Source of the DNA: Rickettsiales bacterium
GTDB taxonomy: Bacteria > Pseudomonadota > Alphaproteobacteria > Rickettsiales > UBA1997
Assembly: GCA_947487845.1 (NCBI GenBank)
Contig: CANKYC010000045.1
Location: 1-9,449 of the forward strand
Direction of reading: 5' to 3'
DNA length: 9,449 nt
Shown one piece after another: positions 1-7,458 of the stretch; position 1 is the first letter of the stretch, and every line of letters begins with the position of its first letter. Below the pieces are notes generated by a model that was not told the DNA's origin, did no database searches, and was given only the letters and a program-made list of their open reading frames with translations. Made by a program: the position numbers and the translations under genes.

Positions 1-103
1 AATATTTGCTTTTTCTTAAGCAAAAAATCAATAAACCTGTATTCAAAAAATTTTTATCAACAGTGGCTATTTAGCTTAGTGGCTTTAAATTCCCGCGCTC
101 TTC

Positions 104-258
104 TTAAGGGCGCTGTCGCGTAAATCAACTTTTTCGTCGAACTTTTCTCAATTCTAAATTTTTTGAAACGCACGTACATCTAGTTACGCTTACCTTTCAA
201 AAAATTTAGAATCACAAAAATTTCTTAGAAAAATTTGAGTTACGCAACAGCGCCTTAA
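104..258. repeat. Large imperfect palindromic element (MITE-like or palindromic repeat)
   Basis: Two arms of about 65 nt (104-168 and 195-258) are reverse complements of each other around a 26-nt loop. The innermost 18 nt (151-168 against 195-212) pair perfectly. The outer part (TTAA, then GGCGCTGT, a mismatch, then GCGTAA, against TTACGC-ACAGCGCC-TTAA at 240-258) is nearly perfect, with one bulged G at 108. The middle pairs at about 17 of 27 positions. By hand count about 53 of 64 aligned positions pair. The ends GGCGCTGT(C/T)GCGTAA recall the terminal repeats of IS6-family elements, which contain a CTGTTGCAAA core, but that resemblance is loose. The flanking TTAA on both sides could be a target duplication or simply part of the arms. 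No transposase is present, so a non-autonomous element is inferred. It ends 21 nt before the serA start and could carry or disturb that promoter, or fold as an RNA hairpin. Confidence 0.75.
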
Positions 259-279
259 AATCTAATCAGATCCAAAATC

Positions 280-1479
280 ATGACAAAAGTAGTTCTTCTC
301 GAAAATATCAGCGAGGCATCTCTTGCCGTCTTTAAAAAATTCGGCATTGATAATGTGCAAATTCTTAAAACCAGTATTGAAGATGCGCCACAAGAAGTGT
401 TTTCTGCAAATGTTCTAGGAATCAGATCGCGCAGCAAATTAACCAAAGAAATTTTGCAAAAATTTACCAATCTTTCTTGTGTTGGTTGCTTTTGTATTGG
501 CACCGATCAAGTTGATCTTGAAGCCGCAAAAATATTAGGCATTCCAGTTTTTAACGCGCCTTTTTCCAACACCAGATCAGTTGCTGAATTAGTGATTGGC
601 GAAATTATTTCGCTTTACCGCAGATTGCACATCGTGAATGTTGAAATGCATAAAGGCATGTGGAGCAAGAATGCGCAAGGGTGCAACGAAATTAAAAATA
701 AAACTTTGGGAATTATCGGTTATGGCAATATCGGCGCGCAAGTTGGCGTAATTGCTGATGCGATTGGTATGAATGTGATTTATCACGATGTCGAAAATAA
801 ATTGCCATTTGGTTCAAACCGCCAAGTTAATAGTTTAGATGAATTGTTGAAAAATTCCGATGTAATTACATTGCATGTGCCGCAAGATCAGAGTACCAAC
901 AATATTATTAACAAAGATAGTTTGGCAAAAATGAAGAAGGGTGCCTTTGTAATCAATGCTTCAAGAGGCAATGTGATTGATATTGATGCTTTGGCCGAAG
1001 CCTTGGAATCAAAACATATTGCCGGTGCCGCAATTGACGTTTTCCCAAGTGAACCAGCCAGCAATAATGAAGAATTTATTTCGCCTCTCAGAAAATTCGA
1101 TAATGTTTTGCTAACTCCACATATCGGTGGCAGCACGCAAGAAGCGCAGGAAAATATTGCCATTGAAGTGTCAAATAAATTGGCGCAAAACCATTTAATT
1201 GGCTCAACTGCGATGTCGGTTAATTATCCAAACTTATCGCTGCAAAAAACAAAAGAATCATGCAGCAGAATTACTCATGTTCACGTCAATACGCCGGGTA
1301 TGTTGCAAGCGATCAATTTGGAAATCAGTAAATATGATTTAAACATTCAGTCACAAATTCTCTCAACCGACAATAGCATTGGTTATGTGGTTTTGGACGT
1401 TGAATCGAAAGCAATTCCTAGCAATTTAGAACAAGCATTAAAAGCAATTTCAGGGACAATTTCAGTTAGAATTTTGTAA
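280..1479 (+). CDS. serA: D-3-phosphoglycerate dehydrogenase, E. coli-type short form with C-terminal ACT domain
   Basis: Catalyses the NAD-dependent oxidation of 3-phosphoglycerate to 3-phosphohydroxypyruvate, the first step of L-serine synthesis, in the cytoplasm. The 399 residues follow E. coli SerA (410 aa) closely. They hold a substrate domain with IGCFCIGT-like and NAPFSNTRSVAELVIGE motifs, a Rossmann motif GYGNIG (147-152) with Asp170 as the likely NAD ribose-binding acid, and the catalytic triad Arg229, Glu258 and His281 (TPHIGGST). Each is offset by 11 from R240, E269 and H292 of E. coli. A C-terminal ACT domain follows from about residue 325. The serine-binding residues of that domain appear conserved as His335, Asn337 and Asn355, so feedback inhibition by serine is expected. 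Typical alphaproteobacterial SerA is about 530 aa with an extra domain that is absent here. First gene of the operon, with serC 3 nt downstream. No Shine-Dalgarno precedes the ATG. Confidence 0.96.
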   Translation: MTKVVLLENISEASLAVFKKFGIDNVQILKTSIEDAPQEVFSANVLGIRSRSKLTKEILQKFTNLSCVGCFCIGTDQVDLEAAKILGIPVFNAPFSNTRSVAELVIGEIISLYRRLHIVNVEMHKGMWSKNAQGCNEIKNKTLGIIGYGNIGAQVGVIADAIGMNVIYHDVENKLPFGSNRQVNSLDELLKNSDVITLHVPQDQSTNNIINKDSLAKMKKGAFVINASRGNVIDIDALAEALESKHIAGAAIDVFPSEPASNNEEFISPLRKFDNVLLTPHIGGSTQEAQENIAIEVSNKLAQNHLIGSTAMSVNYPNLSLQKTKESCSRITHVHVNTPGMLQAINLEISKYDLNIQSQILSTDNSIGYVVLDVESKAIPSNLEQALKAISGTISVRIL

Positions 1480-1482
1480 AAC

Positions 1483-2637
1483 ATGATTAAACCAATCGCC
1501 AAACCACAATCAAATAAATTTAGCAGCGGCCCTTGCGCCAAGCGCCCGGGTTGGAATGCTGAATTCTTAAATAAAACTGATCTTTTGGGCAGGTCGCATC
1601 GCTCAAAAGAGGCGCTAAAGTTGATTAATGAAGTTAACGCTTTAAGCCTAAAATTTCTTGATGTTCCCAAAGATTATAAAATCGCCATAATCGCCGCTTC
1701 CGACACCGGCGCTTTTGAATGCGCAATGTGGAATATGTTGGGGGAACGTCCAATTGATGTAATTTATTTCGAAGCTTTCGGGGCTGAATGGTATAAAGCA
1801 ATTACCGAACAATTGCGTTTAACAGATGTGCGCAAATTCAGTGCTGATTTTGGTAAAATTCCCGATCTTGCCGCAGTTAATTTCGATAATGACGTTGTAT
1901 TTACATTGAATGGCACAACTTCTGGCGTTTGCATCAATGATTTAGATTTCATTCCTAATGACAGAAAAGGTCTGACCTTTTGCGACGCAACTTCTGCCGC
2001 TTTTTCGATGCCAATTGATTTTAGCAAACTCGATATCACAACTTATTCTTGGCAAAAATCTTTAGGCGGCGAAGCGCAGCACGGTGTTTTAATCCTAAGC
2101 CCGCGCGCAGTTGAACGTATTGAAAAATACACGCCAACTTGGCCGCTGCCAAAAATTTACCAGCTCAAAAAAAAGGGCGCATTTCAAGCCAATGTTTTTG
2201 AAGGATCTGTTATTAACACTCCGTCAATGTCTTGTATTCTTGACGCTCAAGATGTTTTAAATTGGATTGAACAAAATGGCGGCATCAAGACGATGTATGA
2301 AAGAGTTAATAAAAATTTTTCAGCAATTTCTCACTTTTTAAAAACTTCTCAAAATTTTGAAAATTTATGCGCCGAAGAAAAATATCAATCGCGCACTTCA
2401 GTTTGTTTTACCATTTCGCAAAGCTGGTTTAAAGAGTTGGCGCAAGATCAGCAAAGAATATTTATCGATAAAGTTGCTGCAATTTTACAAGCAGAAAAAG
2501 TTGCCTTCGACATTAAAGGCTACAATTCGGCGCCACCATCATTTCGGGTTTGGTGTGGTTTGACGGTTGAATCTGAAGATATAAAAAATTTATGTAACTG
2601 GTTTGAATATGCTTATGAAACCGCACGCGCCAACTAA
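1483..2637 (+). CDS. serC: Phosphoserine aminotransferase, alphaproteobacterial/Methanosarcina-type
   Basis: A PLP-dependent class V aminotransferase that converts 3-phosphohydroxypyruvate and glutamate to phosphoserine and 2-oxoglutarate, the second step of serine synthesis. The 384 residues show the hallmarks of the subtype seen in Alphaproteobacteria rather than the E. coli SerC type. These are the N-terminal FSSGPCAKRPGW, the GRSHR segment, AASDTGAFE, FTLNGTTSGV, CDATSAAFS, and SWQKSLGGEAQHG with Lys192 as the PLP Schiff-base lysine. WPLPKI and EGSVINTPSM follow. Length is normal for this subtype. The start lies 3 nt after the serA stop and the 3' end overlaps the serB start, so translational coupling is likely. 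Its 2-oxoglutarate product is also the alternative substrate of E. coli-type SerA, which matters for the role of the fourth operon gene. Confidence 0.95.
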   Translation: MIKPIAKPQSNKFSSGPCAKRPGWNAEFLNKTDLLGRSHRSKEALKLINEVNALSLKFLDVPKDYKIAIIAASDTGAFECAMWNMLGERPIDVIYFEAFGAEWYKAITEQLRLTDVRKFSADFGKIPDLAAVNFDNDVVFTLNGTTSGVCINDLDFIPNDRKGLTFCDATSAAFSMPIDFSKLDITTYSWQKSLGGEAQHGVLILSPRAVERIEKYTPTWPLPKIYQLKKKGAFQANVFEGSVINTPSMSCILDAQDVLNWIEQNGGIKTMYERVNKNFSAISHFLKTSQNFENLCAEEKYQSRTSVCFTISQSWFKELAQDQQRIFIDKVAAILQAEKVAFDIKGYNSAPPSFRVWCGLTVESEDIKNLCNWFEYAYETARAN

Positions 2638-3277
2638 ATGCGCCATTTTTGATTTTGATTCAACTTTAGTTTCAATCGAAACGCTTGATTTTTTGATTGG
2701 TAAAACTGCGAAAGAAAATCAGCAAGAAGTTGAAAAAATTACCAATATGGCAATGTCGGGAAATCTTACCTTTGCGGATTCGCTGCGTTTACGCTTTGCC
2801 CAAATTAAACTTGAAAAATCTGACATCGATTCTCTAAAAAATGAAATTTGTAATTACATTACCGACGGTTTTATTTCGGGCATAAAACAGTTAAAATCCG
2901 AATTTGATATTTACATTATTTCTGGTGGTTTTCTGGAAATTATCGATCCGGTTGCAGAGAAATTAGGCATCGCCAAAGAAAATTGTTTTGCCAATAATTT
3001 TATTTATGAAGGCTTGAAAATAGTTGGTTTCGATCAATCAAATATTATGGCGCAAAATGGTGGAAAACCAAAAATTGTGGCGCAAATTCTGACCAAAAAA
3101 TATTACGATAAAATTTTCATGATAGGAGATGGTTACACAGATTTGGAAGTTTCCAAAGCCAATCCCAACATAATTTTCTGCGGTTTTGGAGAACATGCGG
3201 CAAGAGAAGCTGTTATCAAAGAAGCGCCAAATTTTTTCTATAATGTTGGTGATTTGATCAAGTTTTTATGCGCCTAA
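2615..3277 (+). CDS. serB: Phosphoserine phosphatase, short PSPH-like HAD form
   Basis: Hydrolyses O-phospho-L-serine to L-serine, the last step of the pathway. It is a HAD-superfamily enzyme. Motif I is DFDST with Asp13 (nucleophile) and Asp15. Motif II is SGGF with Ser103. The motif III lysine is probably Lys151 in NGGKPK. The Mg-binding motif is GDGYTD (171-176). At about 220 residues it lacks the N-terminal regulatory domain of many bacterial SerB proteins. The order GFD...GGK...GDGxTD...GFG resembles human cytosolic PSPH (225 aa) more than E. coli SerB. The start is ambiguous. ATG 2615 puts motif I at the usual distance, ATG 2609 adds two residues, and TTG 2603 is possible but unneeded. 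With the 2615 start the gene overlaps serC by 23 nt, and its end overlaps the next gene by 10 nt. Confidence 0.92.
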   Translation: MKPHAPTKCAIFDFDSTLVSIETLDFLIGKTAKENQQEVEKITNMAMSGNLTFADSLRLRFAQIKLEKSDIDSLKNEICNYITDGFISGIKQLKSEFDIYIISGGFLEIIDPVAEKLGIAKENCFANNFIYEGLKIVGFDQSNIMAQNGGKPKIVAQILTKKYYDKIFMIGDGYTDLEVSKANPNIIFCGFGEHAAREAVIKEAPNFFYNVGDLIKFLCA

Positions 3278-6129
3278 ATAATTTTCTTTTTGACCTTAAA
3301 AATAGTGGTTTTAGCGGCGATATTGCAACTGATGAGTCGGTTGCTATTACTTACGCAACCGACAATAGTATTTACGAATTAAAGCCTGACGGCGTGATTT
3401 TTCCTAAAAATCAAAATGATGTAGCGCTGATTTTTAAATTTCTGCGTCTGGAAAAATATCGTCAAATAAAAATAACAGCTCGAGGCGGCGGAACTAGTAC
3501 TAACGGCCAATCAATCAATTATGGATTCATTGTCGATTATTCGCGCTACATGAATAAAATCATCGCAATTGATGAAAAAAACCTGCGCGCCGAAGTTGAA
3601 CCGGGTTTGATTTTGGATGTGTTAAACAAAGAACTAGAAAAATTTAATCTTTATTTTCCGCCAAATATTTCACCGAGCAACCGCGCTACAATTGGTGGCA
3701 TGGTTAATACTGATGCTTGCGGTAAGGGTTCGTGTGTTCACGGTAGAACATCAGATAATATTGAAGATTTGACATTGCACTTACTTGGTAATGACGATGT
3801 AATTTCGAGTAAGAAAAATAATGATAAAAATCTGGCTGCAATTTTAGCCAAAGCGCAAAATATTTATTCTTCAAAACACTTGGCGCGCACGGCTACGGGC
3901 TATAATATCGAGAAGTCTTATTTTGATGGTGATGTTGATTTAAACTATTTAATCAGCGGTTCGGAAGGCACTTTGGCTTTAGTTAGTAAAATTACGTTAA
4001 AGCTCAAAAAACTACCGCTCAAAAAACGTGTAGTTTTGTTGCGTTATAAAAATTTTGATGCCGCGTTAAATGATGCCCAAAATGTTATTGCTCTCAAGCC
4101 GGCGGCGATTGAAACTATTGATGAAAATGTAATTCGTTTAGCGCGAAACGACATTATTTGGCAAGATGTTGCCCATTTGATTGGCGATGGAAATGACGCT
4201 TCAATTAATATTTTAGAATTTTCTTATGATGATTTGCAAGAATTTGAAAATCACGCCGACTCTTTAAAACAGAAGCTTGAACAAGGAAATTATCTTTTTG
4301 AAAATTTTTTTCTAATCGAAAATAAAACTGAAATCGCCAATATTTGGAACTTGCGCAAACAAGGCGTTGGCTTGCTTGGCGCCATGAAAGGCAAAAGAAG
4401 ACCAATTCCATTTGTTGAAGATACAATTGTGCCGCCGCAAGAATTGGCAAATTACATTGCCGGTTTCCGTAATATTCTAAAAAAATATGGCGTGGTTTAC
4501 GGAATGTTCGGTCACGTCGATGCTGGATGTTTGCATGTGCGACCAGCGCTAAATATGCGCCAAGAGCAAGATCGTAATTTGATTAGAAAAATTTCTGACG
4601 AAGTTTGCGAGTTACTTTTGCAACATCGCGGCATCATTTGGGGCGAGCATGGTAAAGGTTTTAGAAGTGAATATAATGAAAAATTTTTAGGCGCTGAAGT
4701 TGAAAAAATTTTTAAAGAAATCAAAAAATATTTTGATCCATTCAATCAATTAAATTGCGGAAAAATCGCGGCTGTAAATCACAATTTACCTGCAATTGAC
4801 CAAGTTCCAACCCGAGGTCAGTTTGATGAAAATATAGCGCCAGAAATTCACGATGAATTTGAAAATATTCTCAGCTGCAACGGCAATGCTTTATGTTTTA
4901 ATTTAGACGCCGCAACCGCGATGTGTCCTTCATATAAGGCAACAAAAGATCGCCGCTTTTCGCCAAAGGGCAGGGCGATGCTGTTTAAAGAATGGGTGCG
5001 CCGTAATCAAAAATTGCCTTCAATAAAAGTTGATGTTGTTGATTCTTTTAAAAATTTGCCGCAGAAATTTTTAAATATTTTTAAAAAAAATCTTGAAAGC
5101 GAAATTTTTGAATCTTTTAAGAAATGTTTAGGCTGTAAAGCTTGTAACACGCAATGCCCAATTAAAGTTAGTATTCCTGATGCCAAAGCTTATTTTTTAT
5201 CGCTTTATTTTACCAAAAATTTTCGCAAAGCGCAGGATTATTTAATTGGAAATATCGAATCTTTATTATTGGTTTTTGGAAAATTTCCTCAGGTCGTTAA
5301 TTTTTTAACTCAAAATAAAATTGCTAAATCTTTAGCGCGTAGAATTTTTGGCGTGACTGATGTTTTGGCGATTGGAAAAGCTGTGCGAATTGATGGCTCT
5401 AAATCTGAATCAAAAGATAAAATTTATTTATTGCGCGAAGCTTACGTTAATTATTTTTGCAGCAATGAATTGCAAAATGCCTACGAATTGCTGAATAAAT
5501 TGGGCTTTAATGTTGAATTAACCAAAGTTTTTGAAAATGGCAAAGCGCTTCATGCTAAAGGTTTTTTAAACCGTTTTCGCAAAGTTGTTGCCAAGAATTT
5601 GGATTATCTAAATAGTTTACAAGGTCAGCTGATAAGCATTGATCCAAGTATTGCGCTTTCTTATCGCGATGAATATTGCCGTTTTAATGATAAAAAAATT
5701 GATGTTTTATATTTGCCGGAATTTTTAGGCCAATTGGAAGAGCGAATTGATTTTAAAAAAGATGTTAGCACAGAAAAAAAATATCACCTGATTTTACATT
5801 GCTCTGAGCAAACCAATATTACGAAAATCACCGAAACTTGGAGCTCTATTTTTAAAAAATTTGCCATTGATTTAAACATCATCAAATCTGGCTGTTGCGG
5901 TATGAGTGGTAGTTTTGGAACTGAGGTAGAAAATTTTTCTGACTCTAAAATAATTTTTGAAAGTAACTGGCGGCAGATAATTTCCAAACTAGCGCAAGAT
6001 CAAACTAATGTGATTATGGTTAGCGGCTCTTCTTGCCAAATGCAGGTCGATCGTTTTTTAAAAGATGTGAAAATTCATAACCCATTTGTGGTGTTGAATG
6101 GATTTGACGTAAATCCGATAATTTCTTAA
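3268..6129 (+). CDS. ydiJ: YdiJ-type FAD-binding and Fe-S oxidoreductase, candidate D-2-hydroxyglutarate dehydrogenase
   Basis: A 953-residue fusion with the layout of E. coli YdiJ (1018 aa). The N-terminal PCMH-type FAD domain has ARGGGTSTNGQ (around 71-81), ATIGGMVNTDACGKGS and GSEGTLAL (231-238). A FAD-oxidase C-terminal domain follows, with GHVDAGCLHVRP (His416 and His423 as likely metal ligands), GEHGKGFRSEY (Glu460, His461) and FDPFNQLNCGK. Next comes a conserved Cys region (Cys537, Cys543, Cys553, then SPKGRA) and a classic 4Fe-4S motif, Cys620-x2-Cys623-x2-Cys626-x3-Cys630-Pro. The C-terminal CCG-type region has HCSE (Cys845), GCCGMSGSFG (Cys876, Cys877) and GSSCQ (Cys923). Family members oxidise D-2-hydroxy acids and pass electrons via the Fe-S clusters. 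YdiJ proteins have been linked to D-2-hydroxyglutarate. Position as last gene of the serine operon, overlapping serB by 10 nt, favours that substrate. D-lactate or glycolate remain possible. Confidence 0.88.
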   Translation: MRLNNFLFDLKNSGFSGDIATDESVAITYATDNSIYELKPDGVIFPKNQNDVALIFKFLRLEKYRQIKITARGGGTSTNGQSINYGFIVDYSRYMNKIIAIDEKNLRAEVEPGLILDVLNKELEKFNLYFPPNISPSNRATIGGMVNTDACGKGSCVHGRTSDNIEDLTLHLLGNDDVISSKKNNDKNLAAILAKAQNIYSSKHLARTATGYNIEKSYFDGDVDLNYLISGSEGTLALVSKITLKLKKLPLKKRVVLLRYKNFDAALNDAQNVIALKPAAIETIDENVIRLARNDIIWQDVAHLIGDGNDASINILEFSYDDLQEFENHADSLKQKLEQGNYLFENFFLIENKTEIANIWNLRKQGVGLLGAMKGKRRPIPFVEDTIVPPQELANYIAGFRNILKKYGVVYGMFGHVDAGCLHVRPALNMRQEQDRNLIRKISDEVCELLLQHRGIIWGEHGKGFRSEYNEKFLGAEVEKIFKEIKKYFDPFNQLNCGKIAAVNHNLPAIDQVPTRGQFDENIAPEIHDEFENILSCNGNALCFNLDAATAMCPSYKATKDRRFSPKGRAMLFKEWVRRNQKLPSIKVDVVDSFKNLPQKFLNIFKKNLESEIFESFKKCLGCKACNTQCPIKVSIPDAKAYFLSLYFTKNFRKAQDYLIGNIESLLLVFGKFPQVVNFLTQNKIAKSLARRIFGVTDVLAIGKAVRIDGSKSESKDKIYLLREAYVNYFCSNELQNAYELLNKLGFNVELTKVFENGKALHAKGFLNRFRKVVAKNLDYLNSLQGQLISIDPSIALSYRDEYCRFNDKKIDVLYLPEFLGQLEERIDFKKDVSTEKKYHLILHCSEQTNITKITETWSSIFKKFAIDLNIIKSGCCGMSGSFGTEVENFSDSKIIFESNWRQIISKLAQDQTNVIMVSGSSCQMQVDRFLKDVKIHNPFVVLNGFDVNPIIS

Positions 6130-7322
6130 ACAGCAAGCGCTCCAACACCAGGTAAATCTTTTCCCTCCAACCATTCTAAAAATGCGCCACCAGCGGTTGA
6201 AATATAAGTAAACTCATCAATCAAACCGGTAGAATTTAAAGCTGAAACTGAATCGCCACCACCCGAAACTGAAACCAATTTTTTATCGTGAGTTAAAGCT
6301 GCGACAATGCGGGCGAAGCTTTCGGTTCCGATGTTGAAAGGTTTAAATTCAAAAGCGCCAAGCGGGCCGTTCCAGACTAAAGTTTTGTGATTTTGTAATT
6401 CTTGTGTAAGTTTGGCAATTGAGATAGGGCCGATATCAACAATGATGTCATCATCTTTTACATCATCAACGGAAACAATTTGACATTTGCCGTTTTGTTC
6501 AAGTTTTTTGGTAACTACAACGTCAATTGGCAAAAATATTTTACAGTCATTTTTTTTTGCACTTTCGATAATTTCCAAAGTCGTGTCTTTCAAATCTTTT
6601 TCACACAAAGATTTTCCGATATTTTTTCCCAAAGCATAAAGGAAAGTATTCGCCATGCCGCCTCCAACCACAATGGTTTGGGCTTTGATTGAAAGTGAAT
6701 TTAGTAAATCAAGTTTGGTTGAAACCTTCGCGCCTCCAACTACTGCCATCATAGGTTTTTTGGCATTTTCTAAATGATTAGTTAGTCCATCAAGTTCCGC
6801 TTCCATCAAAAATCCGGCGCAAGATTTTAAAATCGACGGAATGCCGGTGATTGAAGCATGGGCGCGGTGCGAACAAGAAAATGCATCATTGACATAAAGG
6901 TTTCCTAAAGAAGCAAGTTGGCGCGAAAATTCGGGATCATTTTTGGTTTCTTGTTTGTAGAAACGCAGGTTTTCAAGCATAATTACTTCGCCATAATTTG
7001 TGGCTTCAACCGCTTTTTTTACTTTGTCGCCGATGCAATCATCAACAAAATTTACTTTAATTGAACCAAGTAATTCCTGAACGCGCCCAACTAATTGTTC
7101 AATTGACATTGAAGGCTCAACTTTTCCTTCCGGACGACCAAAATGCGAAATTACAATTACTTTGGCTTTGTTTTCAGCGAGATATTTTAAGGTTGGAATT
7201 ACTGCTTTGATGCGCGTGTCATCTTCTATATTTCCATCATTTAATGGCACATTGATGTCAACGCGGACGATTACATTTTTATTAGTTACGACGCAGTCTT
7301 TTAATCTGTTGAAGTTTGGCAT
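6126..7322 (-). CDS. pgk: Phosphoglycerate kinase
   Basis: Interconverts 1,3-bisphosphoglycerate plus ADP and 3-phosphoglycerate plus ATP in glycolysis or gluconeogenesis, in the cytoplasm. The 398 residues are of standard length and complete. RVDINVPL (20-27, Asp22 and Asn24) and SHFGRP (59-64) belong to the substrate-binding N-terminal domain, with LENLRFYKQE and NDAFSCSHRAHAS following. VGGAKVSTK and VGGGMANTFL lead into the nucleotide domain, which ends with WNGPLGAFE and SGGGDS (Asp357). The ATG at 7322 gives the normal N-terminus, with no visible Shine-Dalgarno. The gene converges on the ydiJ-like gene and the two stop codons overlap by 4 nt. Its product pool, 3-phosphoglycerate, is the SerA substrate, so the neighbourhood is metabolically coherent although on opposite strands. 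No intrinsic terminator is visible after either convergent gene. Confidence 0.97.
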   Translation of the reverse strand: MPNFNRLKDCVVTNKNVIVRVDINVPLNDGNIEDDTRIKAVIPTLKYLAENKAKVIVISHFGRPEGKVEPSMSIEQLVGRVQELLGSIKVNFVDDCIGDKVKKAVEATNYGEVIMLENLRFYKQETKNDPEFSRQLASLGNLYVNDAFSCSHRAHASITGIPSILKSCAGFLMEAELDGLTNHLENAKKPMMAVVGGAKVSTKLDLLNSLSIKAQTIVVGGGMANTFLYALGKNIGKSLCEKDLKDTTLEIIESAKKNDCKIFLPIDVVVTKKLEQNGKCQIVSVDDVKDDDIIVDIGPISIAKLTQELQNHKTLVWNGPLGAFEFKPFNIGTESFARIVAALTHDKKLVSVSGGGDSVSALNSTGLIDEFTYISTAGGAFLEWLEGKDLPGVGALAV

Positions 7323-7333
7323 TGGTTTGGATT

Positions 7334-7362
7334 ATTTTGTATTTACTATGATTTTTTGTTAA
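7334..7362 (-). promoter_or_regulatory. Possible sigma70-like promoter for pgk
   Basis: On the - strand TTAACA (7357-7362) stands 17 nt from CAAAAT (7334-7339), matching the -35 and -10 consensus at 5 and 4 of 6 positions. Transcription would begin only about 5 nt before the pgk ATG at 7322, a nearly leaderless message, which fits the absence of a Shine-Dalgarno. In such AT-rich DNA chance matches are common, so this is tentative. Confidence 0.25.
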
Positions 7363-7387
7363 GCCTAAAAGTTTTTAAGAAAAAACC

Positions 7388-7415
7388 TTGATTTTCGTGC
7401 GGTAGTTTTTATTTT
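7388..7415 (+). promoter_or_regulatory. Possible sigma70-like promoter for the 65-residue gene
   Basis: TTGATT (7388-7393), a 16-nt spacer and TATTTT (7410-7415) form a plausible promoter, each hexamer matching the consensus at 4 of 6 positions. The expected transcript start, near 7422, leaves a leader of about 35 nt before the ATG at 7459. It sits in the gap between divergent pgk and the small gene, where a promoter is needed. Confidence 0.35.
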
Positions 7416-7458
7416 GCGCGCTCTTGAAAAAAATCTCCAACTAAATTTTAAAAAAATC

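Noticed and set aside
5..24. Hairpin TTTGCTT (5-11) with AAGCAAA (18-24) as a terminator
   Set aside because: The stem is only 7 bp, AT-rich and not followed by a T tract on either strand.
54..62. DnaA-box-like TTATCAACA
   Set aside because: It is a single one-mismatch site with no cluster, no AT-rich unwinding pattern and no dnaA/dnaN-type neighbours, so there is no case for an origin.
62..84. Direct repeat AGTGGCT (62-68 and 78-84)
   Set aside because: Two 7-nt copies alone are expected by chance, and no regulator site is recognisable.
207..261. serA promoter using -10-like TAGAAT (207-212) or TAAAAT (256-261)
   Set aside because: Neither has a convincing -35 at 16-18 nt, so it is mentioned only as a possibility within the palindrome.
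2603..2614. TTG or upstream ATG start for serB
   Set aside because: The ATG at 2615 (or 2609) already gives the normal distance to motif I, so a TTG start is not needed.
7414..7458. TTG start extending the 65-residue protein to 80 residues
   Set aside because: The extension overlaps the candidate promoter region and reads as low-quality sequence. The ATG at 7459 begins a coherent protein.
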